A DNA stretch of 64,000 bases from Streptomyces adelaidensis (GTDB lineage Bacteria > Actinomycetota > Actinomycetes > Streptomycetales > Streptomycetaceae): NCBI RefSeq assembly GCF_016598475.1, contig NZ_JAEMUX010000029.1:1-64000 (forward strand), written 5' to 3'. The notes beneath the pieces are model-generated. The model was not told the DNA's origin, did not search any database, and saw nothing but the letters and a program-made list of their open reading frames with translations. This document shows, piece by piece, positions 24,943 through 33,293 of this stretch. Numbering within the stretch: the first letter of the stretch is position 1; each line of letters opens with the position of its first letter. The translations under genes were made by a program, and so were the position numbers.

Positions 24943-26565
24943 TCAGGCGCCGCGCCGGATCGCCCGGCCCGCCAGCACGTCCGTCCGGCGGCCGTCCTCG
25001 ATGACGAAGCGGCCGTCGACCAGGACGTACGGGATGCCGGTGGGCAGGGTGCGCGGTGCCTCGTATGTCGACCCGGCGGCCACGGTCGCCGGGTCGAAGA
25101 GGACCAGGTCGGCGCGGTAGCCCTCGCGGACGAGTCCGCGGTCGGGTAGCCGCAGCCGGGCGGCGGGGCGGGACGTGAGGTGGGCGACGCACTCCTCCAG
25201 GGAGAGCACGCCCAACTCCCGTACGTACCGGCCGAGATAGTGCGGGAACGTCCCGTACGCGCGCGGATGCGGCTTGTCGCCGCGCAGGATGCCGTCGGAG
25301 CCGCCGGTGTGCACGGGGTGGCGCATGATCGCGCGTACGTTCTCCTCGTGCCCGACGTGCTGGAGGATCGTCGACCCGAGCCGGTCCTCGACGAGCAGCC
25401 GGCGGGCGGTGACCCACGGTTCCTCGCCGTTCGCTTCGGCGGACCGGGCGATCGTCCTGCCGCCGTACGACGCCGCGAGCGCCGGATCGGCGACCCCGGA
25501 GATCTCGATCGTGTCCCACTCGATGGGCACCCCGTGGCAGCCGTCCGCGCCCACGACCTCCATGTCGTGCCGGATGCGTACGGCCGTGTCGTCGTCCTTC
25601 AGCCGCGCGAGGATCGCCTCGGGACCGCCCTCGCTCGCCCAACTGGGCAGCATCGCCACGAGCGTCGTACAGCCGGGGGTGTACGGGTAGGTGTCGAGGG
25701 TGATGTCCGCGCCGGTCGCGAGCGCGTCGTCGAGGAGGGCGAGAAGCTCCGGGGCCCGGCCCTTGTTCACGCCGAAGTTCATGGTGGCGTGGGCCAGATG
25801 GAGGGCGCAGCCGGCCTCACGGGTGAGGGCGACCATCTCCTCGTACGCCTGGAGGGCCCCCGCGCCGTACGAGCGGTGGTGCGGGCAGTAGTAGCCGCCG
25901 TGTTCCGCCACCACCCGGCACAGTTCGGTGAGTTCGGCGTCCTTGGCGTACATGCCGGGGGTGTAGGTGAGCCCCGACGACATGCCGACCGCGCCCTCCC
26001 GCAGTCCGGCGGTGACCAACTCCCGCATCCGGTCCAGCTCTTGAGGCGTCGCCTCCCGGTTCTCCCAGCCCACCGCGAGCATCCGTACGGTGCCTTGCGG
26101 GACGAGGTACGCGGCGTTCACGGCGATGCCCTCGCCGTCGAAGCCGTGGTCGAGGCGGTCCAGGTACTCGCCGACCGAGCGCCAGCTGAAGTCGATGTCC
26201 TCGCCGTAGCCGTTCCAGCCGGTGATCGCGCGGCGGACCTCTTCGAGAGTGCGGTCGTCGACCGGCGCGTACGACAGGCCGTCCTGGCCGAGGACCTCCA
26301 GGGTCACCCCCTGCGCCGCCTTCGCGGTGTGTTCCGGGTCCCGCAGGAGCGCGAGGTCGCTGTGGGCGTGCATGTCGATGAAACCGGGGGCCAGGACCAG
26401 GCCCTCGGCGTCCAGCTCCCGCTGGGCCCTGGGGCGCTGGCACCCCGCGGCGGCGGCCTCCTTGACGATGCCGGTGATCCTGCCGTCCGCCACGACCACG
26501 TCGGCGCGGTAGGAGGGCTCGCCGGAACCGTCCACGACCTCGGCGTCACGGATGACCAGGTCCAT
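24943..26565 (-). CDS. N-acyl-D-amino-acid deacylase (D-aminoacylase family amidohydrolase)
   Basis: 540 residues from ATG 26565 with GAAAGGTG upstream (a GTG three codons earlier overlaps that site). Amidohydrolase fold: metal ligands DMHAHSD (H66, H68), the YYCPHHRSYG segment, ALHLAHATMNFG, and HTGGSDGILRGDKPHPRAYG, where the catalytic aspartate lies. Length and motifs match D-aminoacylases/D-glutamyl deacylases, which release D-amino acids from N-acyl forms. Followed in the divergent cluster by a PLP deaminase, a RidA imine deaminase and a permease, which together describe a catabolic route. Confidence 0.9.
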   Translation of the reverse strand: MDLVIRDAEVVDGSGEPSYRADVVVADGRITGIVKEAAAAGCQRPRAQRELDAEGLVLAPGFIDMHAHSDLALLRDPEHTAKAAQGVTLEVLGQDGLSYAPVDDRTLEEVRRAITGWNGYGEDIDFSWRSVGEYLDRLDHGFDGEGIAVNAAYLVPQGTVRMLAVGWENREATPQELDRMRELVTAGLREGAVGMSSGLTYTPGMYAKDAELTELCRVVAEHGGYYCPHHRSYGAGALQAYEEMVALTREAGCALHLAHATMNFGVNKGRAPELLALLDDALATGADITLDTYPYTPGCTTLVAMLPSWASEGGPEAILARLKDDDTAVRIRHDMEVVGADGCHGVPIEWDTIEISGVADPALAASYGGRTIARSAEANGEEPWVTARRLLVEDRLGSTILQHVGHEENVRAIMRHPVHTGGSDGILRGDKPHPRAYGTFPHYLGRYVRELGVLSLEECVAHLTSRPAARLRLPDRGLVREGYRADLVLFDPATVAAGSTYEAPRTLPTGIPYVLVDGRFVIEDGRRTDVLAGRAIRRGA

Positions 26566-26614
26566 GTGCGTCACCTTTCAAGTAGGAGGTACGTGCCGCT
26601 GGGCTCAGATGGGC

Positions 26615-27934
26615 TCAGAAGAACGTCCGGACGTAGTCCACGACCGTCCCGTCCGCCTCCACCACCGGGATCAGCTTCCACTTGTCGAACGACGTGCACG
26701 GATGCGACAGCCCCAGCCCCACCCAGTCCCCGACCTCCAGCCTCGCCCCCGCCCCCGCCCCCGCCCCCGCCCCCGCCTCCGCCTCCGTACGCAGCCACGC
26801 GTGCTGGTCGGAGAGGCCCGTCACCGTGATCCCCGTGGCGTCCAGGACCGCGCCCGTGCCGGCGTCCCGCACGACCTCGGCGGCGGGCAGGTCCAGGTCG
26901 TACGCGGCGTCGCGCTTGCCGGCGTTGGCGAAGGCCTGGTCGGGGGAGGGGCGGGAGACGACCTGGGCCCAGAGCCGGAAGGCGGGCTCAAGGGCGCCCT
27001 CCTCGGGGACACGGTTGAACGGGGTGATCCGCAGGTAGTGCCCCGCGTCGTGCGAGACGTACGCGCCCGACCGCAGCAACTTCAGTACGGGCACGGAGAG
27101 TTCGGGCAGCTCGGCGAAGACGTCGGCGACCGCGTCGAACCACGCGCTGCCACCCGCGCTGACCATCACCTCGTCAAGACCCGCGAACCGTCCCGCCTTG
27201 TCGAATTCGACGGCCAGGGCGGTGAGCCGGCGCAGCCACGCCCGCACCCGCTCCGGGTCGGCCCGCGGCACCTCGCCCTCGTACCCGGCGACCCCGACCA
27301 GCCGCAGCGTGTCGACCCCGGCCACCGCGTCCGCCACCGCCGCGCACTCCTCCTCCGTACGGACCCCGGTACGCGCGCCCTCGCCCGCGCCGAGCTCCAC
27401 GACGACGTCCACCGGCCGTGCCGGGCGCGCGGAACCGCGTAGCGCCGCGTCCATCAGTTCGACGCCGCGCACGGAGTCGACGTAGCAGACGAACCGGAAG
27501 GACGGGTCAACCGCGAGTTCGGCGGCGATCCAGCGCAGGGCCGTGGCGTCCACGACCTCGTTGGCGAGGAAGACCCGCTCGATCCCGAACTCCCTTGCCA
27601 CGCGCACCTGATGGGGTACGGCGAGGGTGATGCCCCATGCACCGCGCTCGACCTGCCGCCAGAACAGCTGCGGCGCCATGGACGTCTTGCCGTGCGGCGC
27701 GAAGGCGAGGCCGTGGCGGGCGGAATAGGTCTCCATCAGCGCCAGATTGTGCTCAAGGCGCTCGGCGGACAGGGCGAGCACGGGTGTGGTGAAGCCGCCG
27801 GTGAACAGGTTCCGGCGCTGCGCGGCCAGCTCGGACACCGTCAGGCCGTCGGCGTCCGGCGGGAGGCCCTTGAAGCGGTGGTCGACGCGTTCGGCGGCCA
27901 GACGGGCGAGCGCCTCGACACTCACGACACTCAT
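26615..27934 (-). CDS. PLP-dependent amino acid deaminase / D-threonine-aldolase-like (alanine racemase fold)
   Basis: 439 residues, ATG 27934 with GGGAGGCTCCC upstream. Type III PLP fold with the Schiff-base lysine in FAPHGKTSMAP (K83); C-terminal D-serine-dehydratase-like domain ending LSHPCTSFDKW, where His and Cys normally bind zinc. Such enzymes deaminate or cleave D-amino acids (D-serine, D-threonine). A run of GAGAGAGAGA near residue 395 is low-complexity insertion. Upstream in the same operon as the D-aminoacylase (50-base gap), so it probably consumes the freed D-amino acid. Confidence 0.87.
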   Translation of the reverse strand: MSVVSVEALARLAAERVDHRFKGLPPDADGLTVSELAAQRRNLFTGGFTTPVLALSAERLEHNLALMETYSARHGLAFAPHGKTSMAPQLFWRQVERGAWGITLAVPHQVRVAREFGIERVFLANEVVDATALRWIAAELAVDPSFRFVCYVDSVRGVELMDAALRGSARPARPVDVVVELGAGEGARTGVRTEEECAAVADAVAGVDTLRLVGVAGYEGEVPRADPERVRAWLRRLTALAVEFDKAGRFAGLDEVMVSAGGSAWFDAVADVFAELPELSVPVLKLLRSGAYVSHDAGHYLRITPFNRVPEEGALEPAFRLWAQVVSRPSPDQAFANAGKRDAAYDLDLPAAEVVRDAGTGAVLDATGITVTGLSDQHAWLRTEAEAGAGAGAGAGARLEVGDWVGLGLSHPCTSFDKWKLIPVVEADGTVVDYVRTFF

Positions 27935-27955
27935 GGGAGCCTCCCTGATGAAGTG

Positions 27956-27974
27956 CGTTGCAGGATATGCAACG
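27956..27974. promoter_or_regulatory. IclR-type operator in divergent promoter
   Basis: CGTTGCA (27956-27962), spacer GGATA, TGCAACG (27968-27974): a perfect 7-bp inverted repeat in the 150-base gap between the divergent halves of the D-amino-acid cluster. Palindromes of the GTTGCATATCCTGCAAC kind are typical of IclR-family sites, and an IclR gene lies in the cluster. Confidence 0.65.
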
Positions 27975-28084
27975 TTCATTGCGTATGTCGCTCACTGCTG
28001 TCTAACATCCCAGCCAGCACCGGGTCAACGGTGCCCGCCTCCCAGGCCGTGTCGGCCTAGCAGACCCGACGAGGAGCCCCCGTA

Positions 28085-29161
28085 GTGGATGTCGTGGACG
28101 TCGTGACGCTCGGCGAGTCCATGGTCACCTTCCTGCCCACCCGGCCGGGCCGCCTCGCCGACGTCCCCTCCTTCGACCGGACCATCGGCGGCGCCGAGTC
28201 CAACGTCGCGTGCGCCCTCGCGGCGGCCGGGCACCCGGTCCGGTGGGTGAGCCGGGTGGGAGCCGACGGGTTCGGGGACCACCTGGTCGAGACGATAGGG
28301 GGCTACGGCGTGGACGTGACGTCCGTACGACGGGACCCGGCGCGGCCGACGGGCGTGTACTTCCGTACGGCGGGGGACCGCGACACCGAAGCCCACGAGG
28401 TGGCCTACTACCGGGCCGGCTCGGCCGCCTCGGCGATGTCGACGGAGACGGTGGACCTGGCGGCGGTGCGCGCCGGGCGCGTACTGCACCTGTCCGGCAT
28501 CACGGCGGCCCTCTCCGACGACTGCCTCGCACTCCTCCGGGAGCTGACCGAGCCACGCCCCGGACGGCCGCTCGTCTCCTTCGACGTCAACCACCGGCCG
28601 GGTCTCTGGCCCGACACCGACGGGCCGCGCGGTTCACACGGCCCGCGTGTCCTGCTCGACCTCGCCCGCCGCGCCGACGTCGTCTTCGTCGGCGCGGACG
28701 AGGCCCGCGCCGCCTGGGGGCTGCACGGAGCCCGCGCCATCCGGGACGCGCTCCCCGAACCGGACCTCGTGGTCGTCAAACAGGGCCGGCACGGGGCGGT
28801 CGCGTTCGCCGAGGGCACGGATGCGACGGATGCGGACGTCGATGTCGTCGTCCCCGCCCTCCACGTCGACGTCGTCGCCGCCGTCGGCGCGGGGGACGCC
28901 TTCGCCGCCGGGTTCCTCTCCGCCACGCTGCGCGGCCTGCCCGTACGCGACCGGCTGCGTCACGGCCACCTCATGGCCGCCGCCGCCCTCACCGTCCCCG
29001 GCGACCTCGGCACCCCGCCCTCCCGTGACCACGCCGATCGCCTGGCCGCCCTGGACGACGAGGCGTGGGGGACACTTCGACTCGGCCCCGGCTGGACGAC
29101 CCAGACCGCGCGGACGACGCAGACCGCGCCCAGGGCCGAGGAGGAGGTACGCACCCCATGA
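28085..29161 (+). CDS. PfkB family sugar kinase (KDG kinase-like)
   Basis: 358 residues, GTG 28085 with GAGGAG upstream. Ribokinase fold: VTLGESMVTFLP start, the IGGAESNVACALA substrate loop, FDVNHRPGLW and the catalytic anion hole AVGAGDAFAAGFL. Similar to 2-keto-3-deoxygluconate kinases. Within a D-amino-acid cluster its exact substrate is uncertain; a hydroxy or keto acid is possible. Overlaps the IclR start (ATGA), with a Thr/Gln-rich TARTTQTA tail. Confidence 0.85.
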   Translation: MDVVDVVTLGESMVTFLPTRPGRLADVPSFDRTIGGAESNVACALAAAGHPVRWVSRVGADGFGDHLVETIGGYGVDVTSVRRDPARPTGVYFRTAGDRDTEAHEVAYYRAGSAASAMSTETVDLAAVRAGRVLHLSGITAALSDDCLALLRELTEPRPGRPLVSFDVNHRPGLWPDTDGPRGSHGPRVLLDLARRADVVFVGADEARAAWGLHGARAIRDALPEPDLVVVKQGRHGAVAFAEGTDATDADVDVVVPALHVDVVAAVGAGDAFAAGFLSATLRGLPVRDRLRHGHLMAAAALTVPGDLGTPPSRDHADRLAALDDEAWGTLRLGPGWTTQTARTTQTAPRAEEEVRTP

Positions 29162-29919
29162 GCCAGACCGTCGACCGAGCGCTGAGCATCCTGCCGCTGC
29201 TCGCCGAGGGCCCCGCCGACCTCGGCCGGGTCGCCGACCGCCTGGGCGTCCACAAGTCCACGGCCCTGCGCCTCCTGCGGACCCTCCACGAACACGGCCT
29301 GGTCTACCGCCAGTCCGACCAGCGCTACCGCCTCGGCGCCCGCCTCTTCGCCCTCGCGCAGGAGGCCGTCGAGAACCTCGACATCCGCGAGATCGCCCAC
29401 CCCCACCTCGCACGCCTCAACGAACGGTGCGGCCACACCGTCCACCTCGCCGTCTACGAGGAGAACGAGGTCCTCTACATCGACAAGGTCGAGAGCCGCT
29501 ACCCGGTCCGCATGTACTCCCGGATCGGCAAGCCGGTCGCCATCACCGTCGCCGCCGTCGCCAAGCTCTGCCTCGCCGACCTCCCCGAACCCGAGCGCCG
29601 CGCCTTCGCGGAGAAGCTCGACTACCCCATGTACACGTCCCGTTCGACCCCCAACGCCCCCGCCTTCCTCAAGGAGCTGGCGAGGGTGCGCGAACAGGGC
29701 TGGGCCACCGATCTCGGCGGCCACGAGGAGTCCATCAACTGCGTCGCCGCACCCATCCGCGGCGCCGACGGCCGGGTCGTCGCCGCGATGTCGGTCTCCG
29801 CCCCCAACGTCGTCGTCACCGCCGACGAACTCCTCACCCTGCTCCCCCTGGTACGCCGCACGGCGGACGCGATCAGCGGGGAGTACTCCGGCAGAACCTC
29901 AGTGAAGGACTCCGTATGA
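29158..29919 (+). CDS. IclR family transcriptional regulator
   Basis: 253 residues from ATG 29158, overlapping the kinase stop. Winged HTH at residues 5-60 (RVADRLGVHKSTALRLLRTLHEHGLVYR) and the IclR effector domain with HLAVYEENEVLYIDKVES and SINCVAAPIRGADGRVVAAMSVS. Most likely controls both arms of the cluster through the palindrome at 27956-27974. Coupled to ridA by another ATGA overlap. Confidence 0.93.
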   Translation: MSQTVDRALSILPLLAEGPADLGRVADRLGVHKSTALRLLRTLHEHGLVYRQSDQRYRLGARLFALAQEAVENLDIREIAHPHLARLNERCGHTVHLAVYEENEVLYIDKVESRYPVRMYSRIGKPVAITVAAVAKLCLADLPEPERRAFAEKLDYPMYTSRSTPNAPAFLKELARVREQGWATDLGGHEESINCVAAPIRGADGRVVAAMSVSAPNVVVTADELLTLLPLVRRTADAISGEYSGRTSVKDSV

Positions 29920-30362
29920 CCGACAGCACAGACAGCGCCGACAAGGCAGGCCGGACCGGCAAGATCGCGCTCACCCCCAAGACGCACACCGCCCCGCCCG
30001 CGAAGTTCTCCCACGGCGTCAGGAAGGGCAACATCCTCCAGGTCGCCGGCCAGGTCGGCTTCCTTCCGGCCGTCGAGGGCGAGCCCCCGACCACCGCCGG
30101 CCCCACCCTGCGCGAACAGACCCTCCAGACCCTCGCCAACGTCCAGGCGATCCTGGAGGAGGGCGGCGCCACCTGGGACGACGTGATGATGATCCGCGTC
30201 TACCTGACCGACACGGCCCACTTCGCCGAGCTGAACGAGATCTACAACGCCTACTTCGAAGAGCACCTCACCGCGGTCCCCTCGGCCCGCACGACGGTCT
30301 ACGTCGGCCTCCCGGCGGGCCTGCTGATCGAGATCGACGCGCTGGCAGTACTGGACGACTGA
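29916..30362 (+). CDS. RidA family imine/enamine deaminase
   Basis: 148 residues from ATG 29916, overlapping the IclR stop. Rid fold with the conserved arginine in SARTTVYVGLPAG and a terminal LIEIDALAVL. RidA proteins hydrolyse reactive 2-aminoacrylate or imines formed by PLP deaminases, which fits the PLP deaminase across the divergent promoter. The first 20 residues are a hydrophilic extension. Followed by a 10-bp hairpin. Confidence 0.92.
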   Translation: MTDSTDSADKAGRTGKIALTPKTHTAPPAKFSHGVRKGNILQVAGQVGFLPAVEGEPPTTAGPTLREQTLQTLANVQAILEEGGATWDDVMMIRVYLTDTAHFAELNEIYNAYFEEHLTAVPSARTTVYVGLPAGLLIEIDALAVLDD

Positions 30363-30371
30363 GGCCGCACA

Positions 30372-30405
30372 CCCGCGCCCCGAAGGGGCGCGGGGAACTG
30401 CGCGA
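30372..30405. terminator. hairpin plus intergenic repeat unit after ridA
   Basis: CCCGCGCCCC (30372-30381) and GGGGCGCGGG (30385-30394) form a perfect 10-bp stem with loop GAA. The right arm runs into the GGGGAACTGCGCGAG part of the genus-typical repeat. Plausible terminator between ridA and the permease gene. Confidence 0.55.
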
Positions 30406-30523
30406 GCAGCCACGAACAACCCGCACCCGGCCGGTATGACGCACCACCCCCCACAATCCCCGCACCCCGTACGGCGATCCCCCCTGCCCGAAAACACCAT
30501 GCCCCCACCCAGAGGACCCCCGA

Positions 30524-32014
30524 ATGTCCGAAACCCCACCCCACACCGGCGGCCTGCTCCTCCTCATAGACGGCACGGCCGGCCTCCTCACCGTCGCCGT
30601 CCTCGGCATAGCCCTCCTGCTCTTCCTGATCATCAAGACGAGACTCCAGCCCTTCGTAGCCCTCCTCGCCGTCTCCATAGCCGTCGGCCTCCTCACCGGA
30701 CTGTCGGTCACCGAACTCTTCGGCACGGTCCAGCGAAGCGACGCCGTCTCGACCATCGAGTCCGGCATGGGCGGCATCCTCGGGCACGTCACGATCATCA
30801 TCGGCCTGGGCACGATGCTCGGCGCGATCCTCGAAGTCAGCGGTGGCGCCGAGGTGTTGGCGTCCCGCCTCCTGAACCTCTTCGGTGAGAAGCGAGCCCC
30901 ACTCGCGATGGGTCTGACCGGCCTGATCTTCGGCATCCCGGTCTTCTTCGACGTCGGCATCTTCGTCCTCGCCCCGATCGTCTACGCGGCTGCCAAGCTC
31001 CCCCAAGACTCCGACGAGCTCCGTCCCGGGGGGACCCCCATGGGCAAGTCGATCCTCCTCTACTGCCTCCCGCTCCTCGCCGGCCTGTCGATGACCCACG
31101 CGTTCCTGCCCCCGCACCCCGGCCCGGTGGCCGCCGCGGGCCTGCTCCACGTGGACCTCGGCTGGGTGATCCTGATGGGCGTCGTCTGCGGCATCCCGGC
31201 CGTACTCGCCGCCTGGGCGTACGCCGCCTGGATCGGCCGCCGCATCTTCGTACCCGTACCGCAGGACATGCTGGAGGCGGCCGAGGAGTCCCGCCGGGCG
31301 GTCCTCGACGAACAGCGCGCGGACGGTGTGGAACCCCAGGAGAAGCCGGTCCCGCTCTCCACGGTCTTCCTCATCATCGGCACGCCCCTCCTGCTGATCC
31401 TCGCCGCGACCTTCTCCTCCATCGCCCTGGACCCCTCCACCCTCCGCTCGCTGATCGAGTTCTTCGGCCACCCCTTCGTCGCCCTGACGCTCGCCCTCCT
31501 CCTCGCGTACTACCTCCTCGGCATCCGCCGCGGCTGGTCCCGCAAGTCGCTGGAGACGGTGTCGACGTCGTCGCTGAAGCCGGTGGGCAACATCCTGCTG
31601 GTGGTGGGCGCGGGCGGGGTCTTCGGCGCCGTACTGAAGGCGAGCGGGGTGGCCCAGGCCCTCTCGGACACGTTCAACGACGTGGGCCTGCCGGTGATCG
31701 TCCTGTCCTACCTGCTCTCGGTGGCCCTGCGGGTCGCCCAGGGCTCGGCCACGGTCGCGATCGTCACCACGGCCGGCATCGTGGCCCCCCTCCTCGCCGA
31801 GGGCGACCACTCCCAGGCCTTCATCGCCCTCGTCATCATGGCCATCTCGGCCGGCTCGATCTTCGCCTCCCACGTCAACGACGGCGGCTTCTGGATCGTC
31901 GCCAAGTACTTCGGCATCAGCGAACGAGACACCCTCAAAACCTGGACAGTCCTGGAAACGGTCCTCTCGGTGGCAGGCTTCGCGGTGGCCGCGACCCTGA
32001 GCCTGTTCGTATAG
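30524..32014 (+). CDS. GntP family permease
   Basis: 496 residues, ATG 30524; about 12-14 membrane segments. GntP signatures include IFGIPVFFDVGIFVLAPIVY, THAFLPPHPGPVAAAG and SIFASHVNDGGFWIVAKYF. The family moves gluconate, D-serine and related hydroxy/amino acids with protons; here the D-serine type fits the cluster. Residues near 165-178 (LPQDSDELRPGGTP) look like an insertion relative to the usual AK-GKSILLY sequence: they are encoded by a GC-rich hairpin element at 30998-31038. Confidence 0.92.
   Translation: MSETPPHTGGLLLLIDGTAGLLTVAVLGIALLLFLIIKTRLQPFVALLAVSIAVGLLTGLSVTELFGTVQRSDAVSTIESGMGGILGHVTIIIGLGTMLGAILEVSGGAEVLASRLLNLFGEKRAPLAMGLTGLIFGIPVFFDVGIFVLAPIVYAAAKLPQDSDELRPGGTPMGKSILLYCLPLLAGLSMTHAFLPPHPGPVAAAGLLHVDLGWVILMGVVCGIPAVLAAWAYAAWIGRRIFVPVPQDMLEAAEESRRAVLDEQRADGVEPQEKPVPLSTVFLIIGTPLLLILAATFSSIALDPSTLRSLIEFFGHPFVALTLALLLAYYLLGIRRGWSRKSLETVSTSSLKPVGNILLVVGAGGVFGAVLKASGVAQALSDTFNDVGLPVIVLSYLLSVALRVAQGSATVAIVTTAGIVAPLLAEGDHSQAFIALVIMAISAGSIFASHVNDGGFWIVAKYFGISERDTLKTWTVLETVLSVAGFAVAATLSLFV
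30998..31038. repeat. GC-rich hairpin element inserted in the GntP gene
   Basis: CTCCCCCAAGACTCC ... GTCCCGGGGGGACCCCC within the coding sequence. Its ends can pair (CTCCCCC with a GGGGG run) and it is the reverse orientation of the element at 58862-58900. It adds about 14 codons in frame. Confidence 0.6.
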
Positions 32015-32390
32015 CCGACAGACCACAGGCCGTCCGCCGCCCCCCGGACCGCCTGTCCAGCCTCCACATCCCGCACCCCTACGCCCCCAGCCGCGCACCC
32101 GCCCCGCGAACCGGTCGGTCGTGGACGCCGCGCTGGACGGGCCCCCGCCGCCAGTGACGGCGTACGGGCTTGGCCCACCCCTCGCCGGGGGCTGTCGGCC
32201 CGCGCGTGCACGACCGTGCTCGTCTCGTCACGTCTCGTCGAACACACCCGCCACACGGCCACCGGTCCGCCCCCGATGCCCGGTTCTCCGGAGGGAAGAC
32301 CTCGGCTGGAGGCGTGTTGTGAAACCCAGATGCGGACATATGCCTGGCCCGACTGTTCCCGGCACAGCATCGTCGACCATACTGCCCGCT
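32015..32390. other. intergenic or 5' leader stretch
   Basis: No supportable gene. The frame of the next gene is open here but its composition is not coding-like. CATACT just before 32391 could be a -10 box for a leaderless start. Confidence 0.4.
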
Positions 32391-33161
32391 GTGGAGCAGC
32401 GCATTGGTTCGAACAGCCAGCCCCTGGCCGCCGCCGCGGTCGACCCGTCGCACATCCCCGGAATCACGGCACCGGTGTCCGTGAAGAAGGAGAAGCAGGA
32501 GGAGCCGGAGGACATCAAGCCGACGGAATCCGCGGAGCAGGCGGAGACCGTGGAACAGGCGGAGACCGTGGAGCCGGACGAGGCTGCCCCGGAGCAGGAC
32601 GAGCCGTCCGACGAGGCGGAATCCGAGGACGAGGACGAGGCGGAGGAAGAGGAGACCGACGACGGTCCCGTCTTCGAGGCCTCCGACCGCCGCGCGAAGA
32701 TCGTCGCCGACAGCCGTGGCGTACGGCTGCACCTGGACGACCAGGAGTGCGAGTTCCGCTGGGACGAGATCGGCGCGATCGAGACGGAGTCCCCGCGCTT
32801 CGGCAAGCGTTTCACCGTGACCGTCCACACTCCCGACCGCCGCTGGTACCCCCTCGAGATCGAGGCCACGGCCAAGTCCCAGCACGCCGAGTGGGAGACC
32901 CGGATCGACGAGGTCATGGACGCCTACTTCGACGACGGCGAGGCCGAGGACGCGGTCGAGGGTGAGACTGAGGTCGAGGTCGAGGTCGAGGGTGAGACTG
33001 AGGTCGAGGTCGAGGTCGAGGGTGAGACTGAGGTCGAGGTCGAGGTCGAGGTCGAGGGTGAGACTGAGCCCGAGTCCAAGTCCGAGGTTGAGACTGAGGC
33101 CGAGGACGCGGCCGAGGGCAACGACGCGGCCAAGGACGCGGCCAAGGCCAAGGACGAGTAG
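32391..33161 (+). CDS. acidic hypothetical protein with E/V repeats
   Basis: 256 residues from GTG 32391 (VEQRIGSNSQ); the start is uncertain because no clear ribosome site exists. A Glu-rich stretch (residues about 30-90) precedes a compact core of about 80 residues: RAKIVADSRGVRLHLDDQEC, WDEIGAIETESPRFGKRF, WYPLEIEATAKSQHAEWETR, a pleckstrin-like beta pattern similar to the protein at 39653-40147. The C-terminus is ETEVEVEVEG repeats. Very acidic, cytosolic; function unknown. Confidence 0.75.
   Translation: MEQRIGSNSQPLAAAAVDPSHIPGITAPVSVKKEKQEEPEDIKPTESAEQAETVEQAETVEPDEAAPEQDEPSDEAESEDEDEAEEEETDDGPVFEASDRRAKIVADSRGVRLHLDDQECEFRWDEIGAIETESPRFGKRFTVTVHTPDRRWYPLEIEATAKSQHAEWETRIDEVMDAYFDDGEAEDAVEGETEVEVEVEGETEVEVEVEGETEVEVEVEVEGETEPESKSEVETEAEDAAEGNDAAKDAAKAKDE
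32955..33066 (+). repeat. 30-bp tandem repeat encoding E/V repeats
   Basis: Units of GTCGAGGGTGAGACTGAGGT plus CGAGGTCGAG start at 32955, 32985 and 33015, with an extra 6-base GTCGAG in the third unit and a partial fourth. Length is a multiple of three, so the copies change protein length without frameshift. Confidence 0.85.
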
Positions 33162-33162
33162 A

Positions 33163-33195
33163 GCGCCCCGTCAGGGGCGCGGGGAACTGCGCGAC
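33163..33195. terminator. hairpin plus intergenic repeat unit
   Basis: GCGCCCC-gtca-GGGGCGC (33163-33180) followed by GGGGAACTGCGCGA, the same unit as after ridA, beginning one base after the acidic-protein gene stop. Confidence 0.5.
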
Positions 33196-33254
33196 CAGCC
33201 ACGACCGGCCCGCAGTTCCCCACTCACAGAAGCCCCCGAGCTCTCATCGGCTCA

Positions 33255-33293
33255 AGCGGCGCAGCTAAGCGGCGCAGCTAAGCGGCGCAGTAC
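33255..33293. repeat. 13-bp triple repeat at carboxypeptidase stop codon
   Basis: AAGCGGCGCAGCT occurs twice in tandem followed by AAGCGGCGCAGTA. On the minus strand each unit contains GCC-GCT-TAG-like codons, so the last codons and stop of the carboxypeptidase gene are repeated just beyond the true stop. Confidence 0.75.

Noticed and set aside
25180..26829. 549-residue plus-strand frame opposite the D-aminoacylase gene
   Set aside because: Antisense shadow; the minus strand has a full amidohydrolase with metal ligands.
30299..32098. 599-residue minus-strand frame opposite gntP
   Set aside because: Composition (Glu/Gly/Asp/Arg-rich) is that of an antisense shadow; the plus strand is a clear permease.
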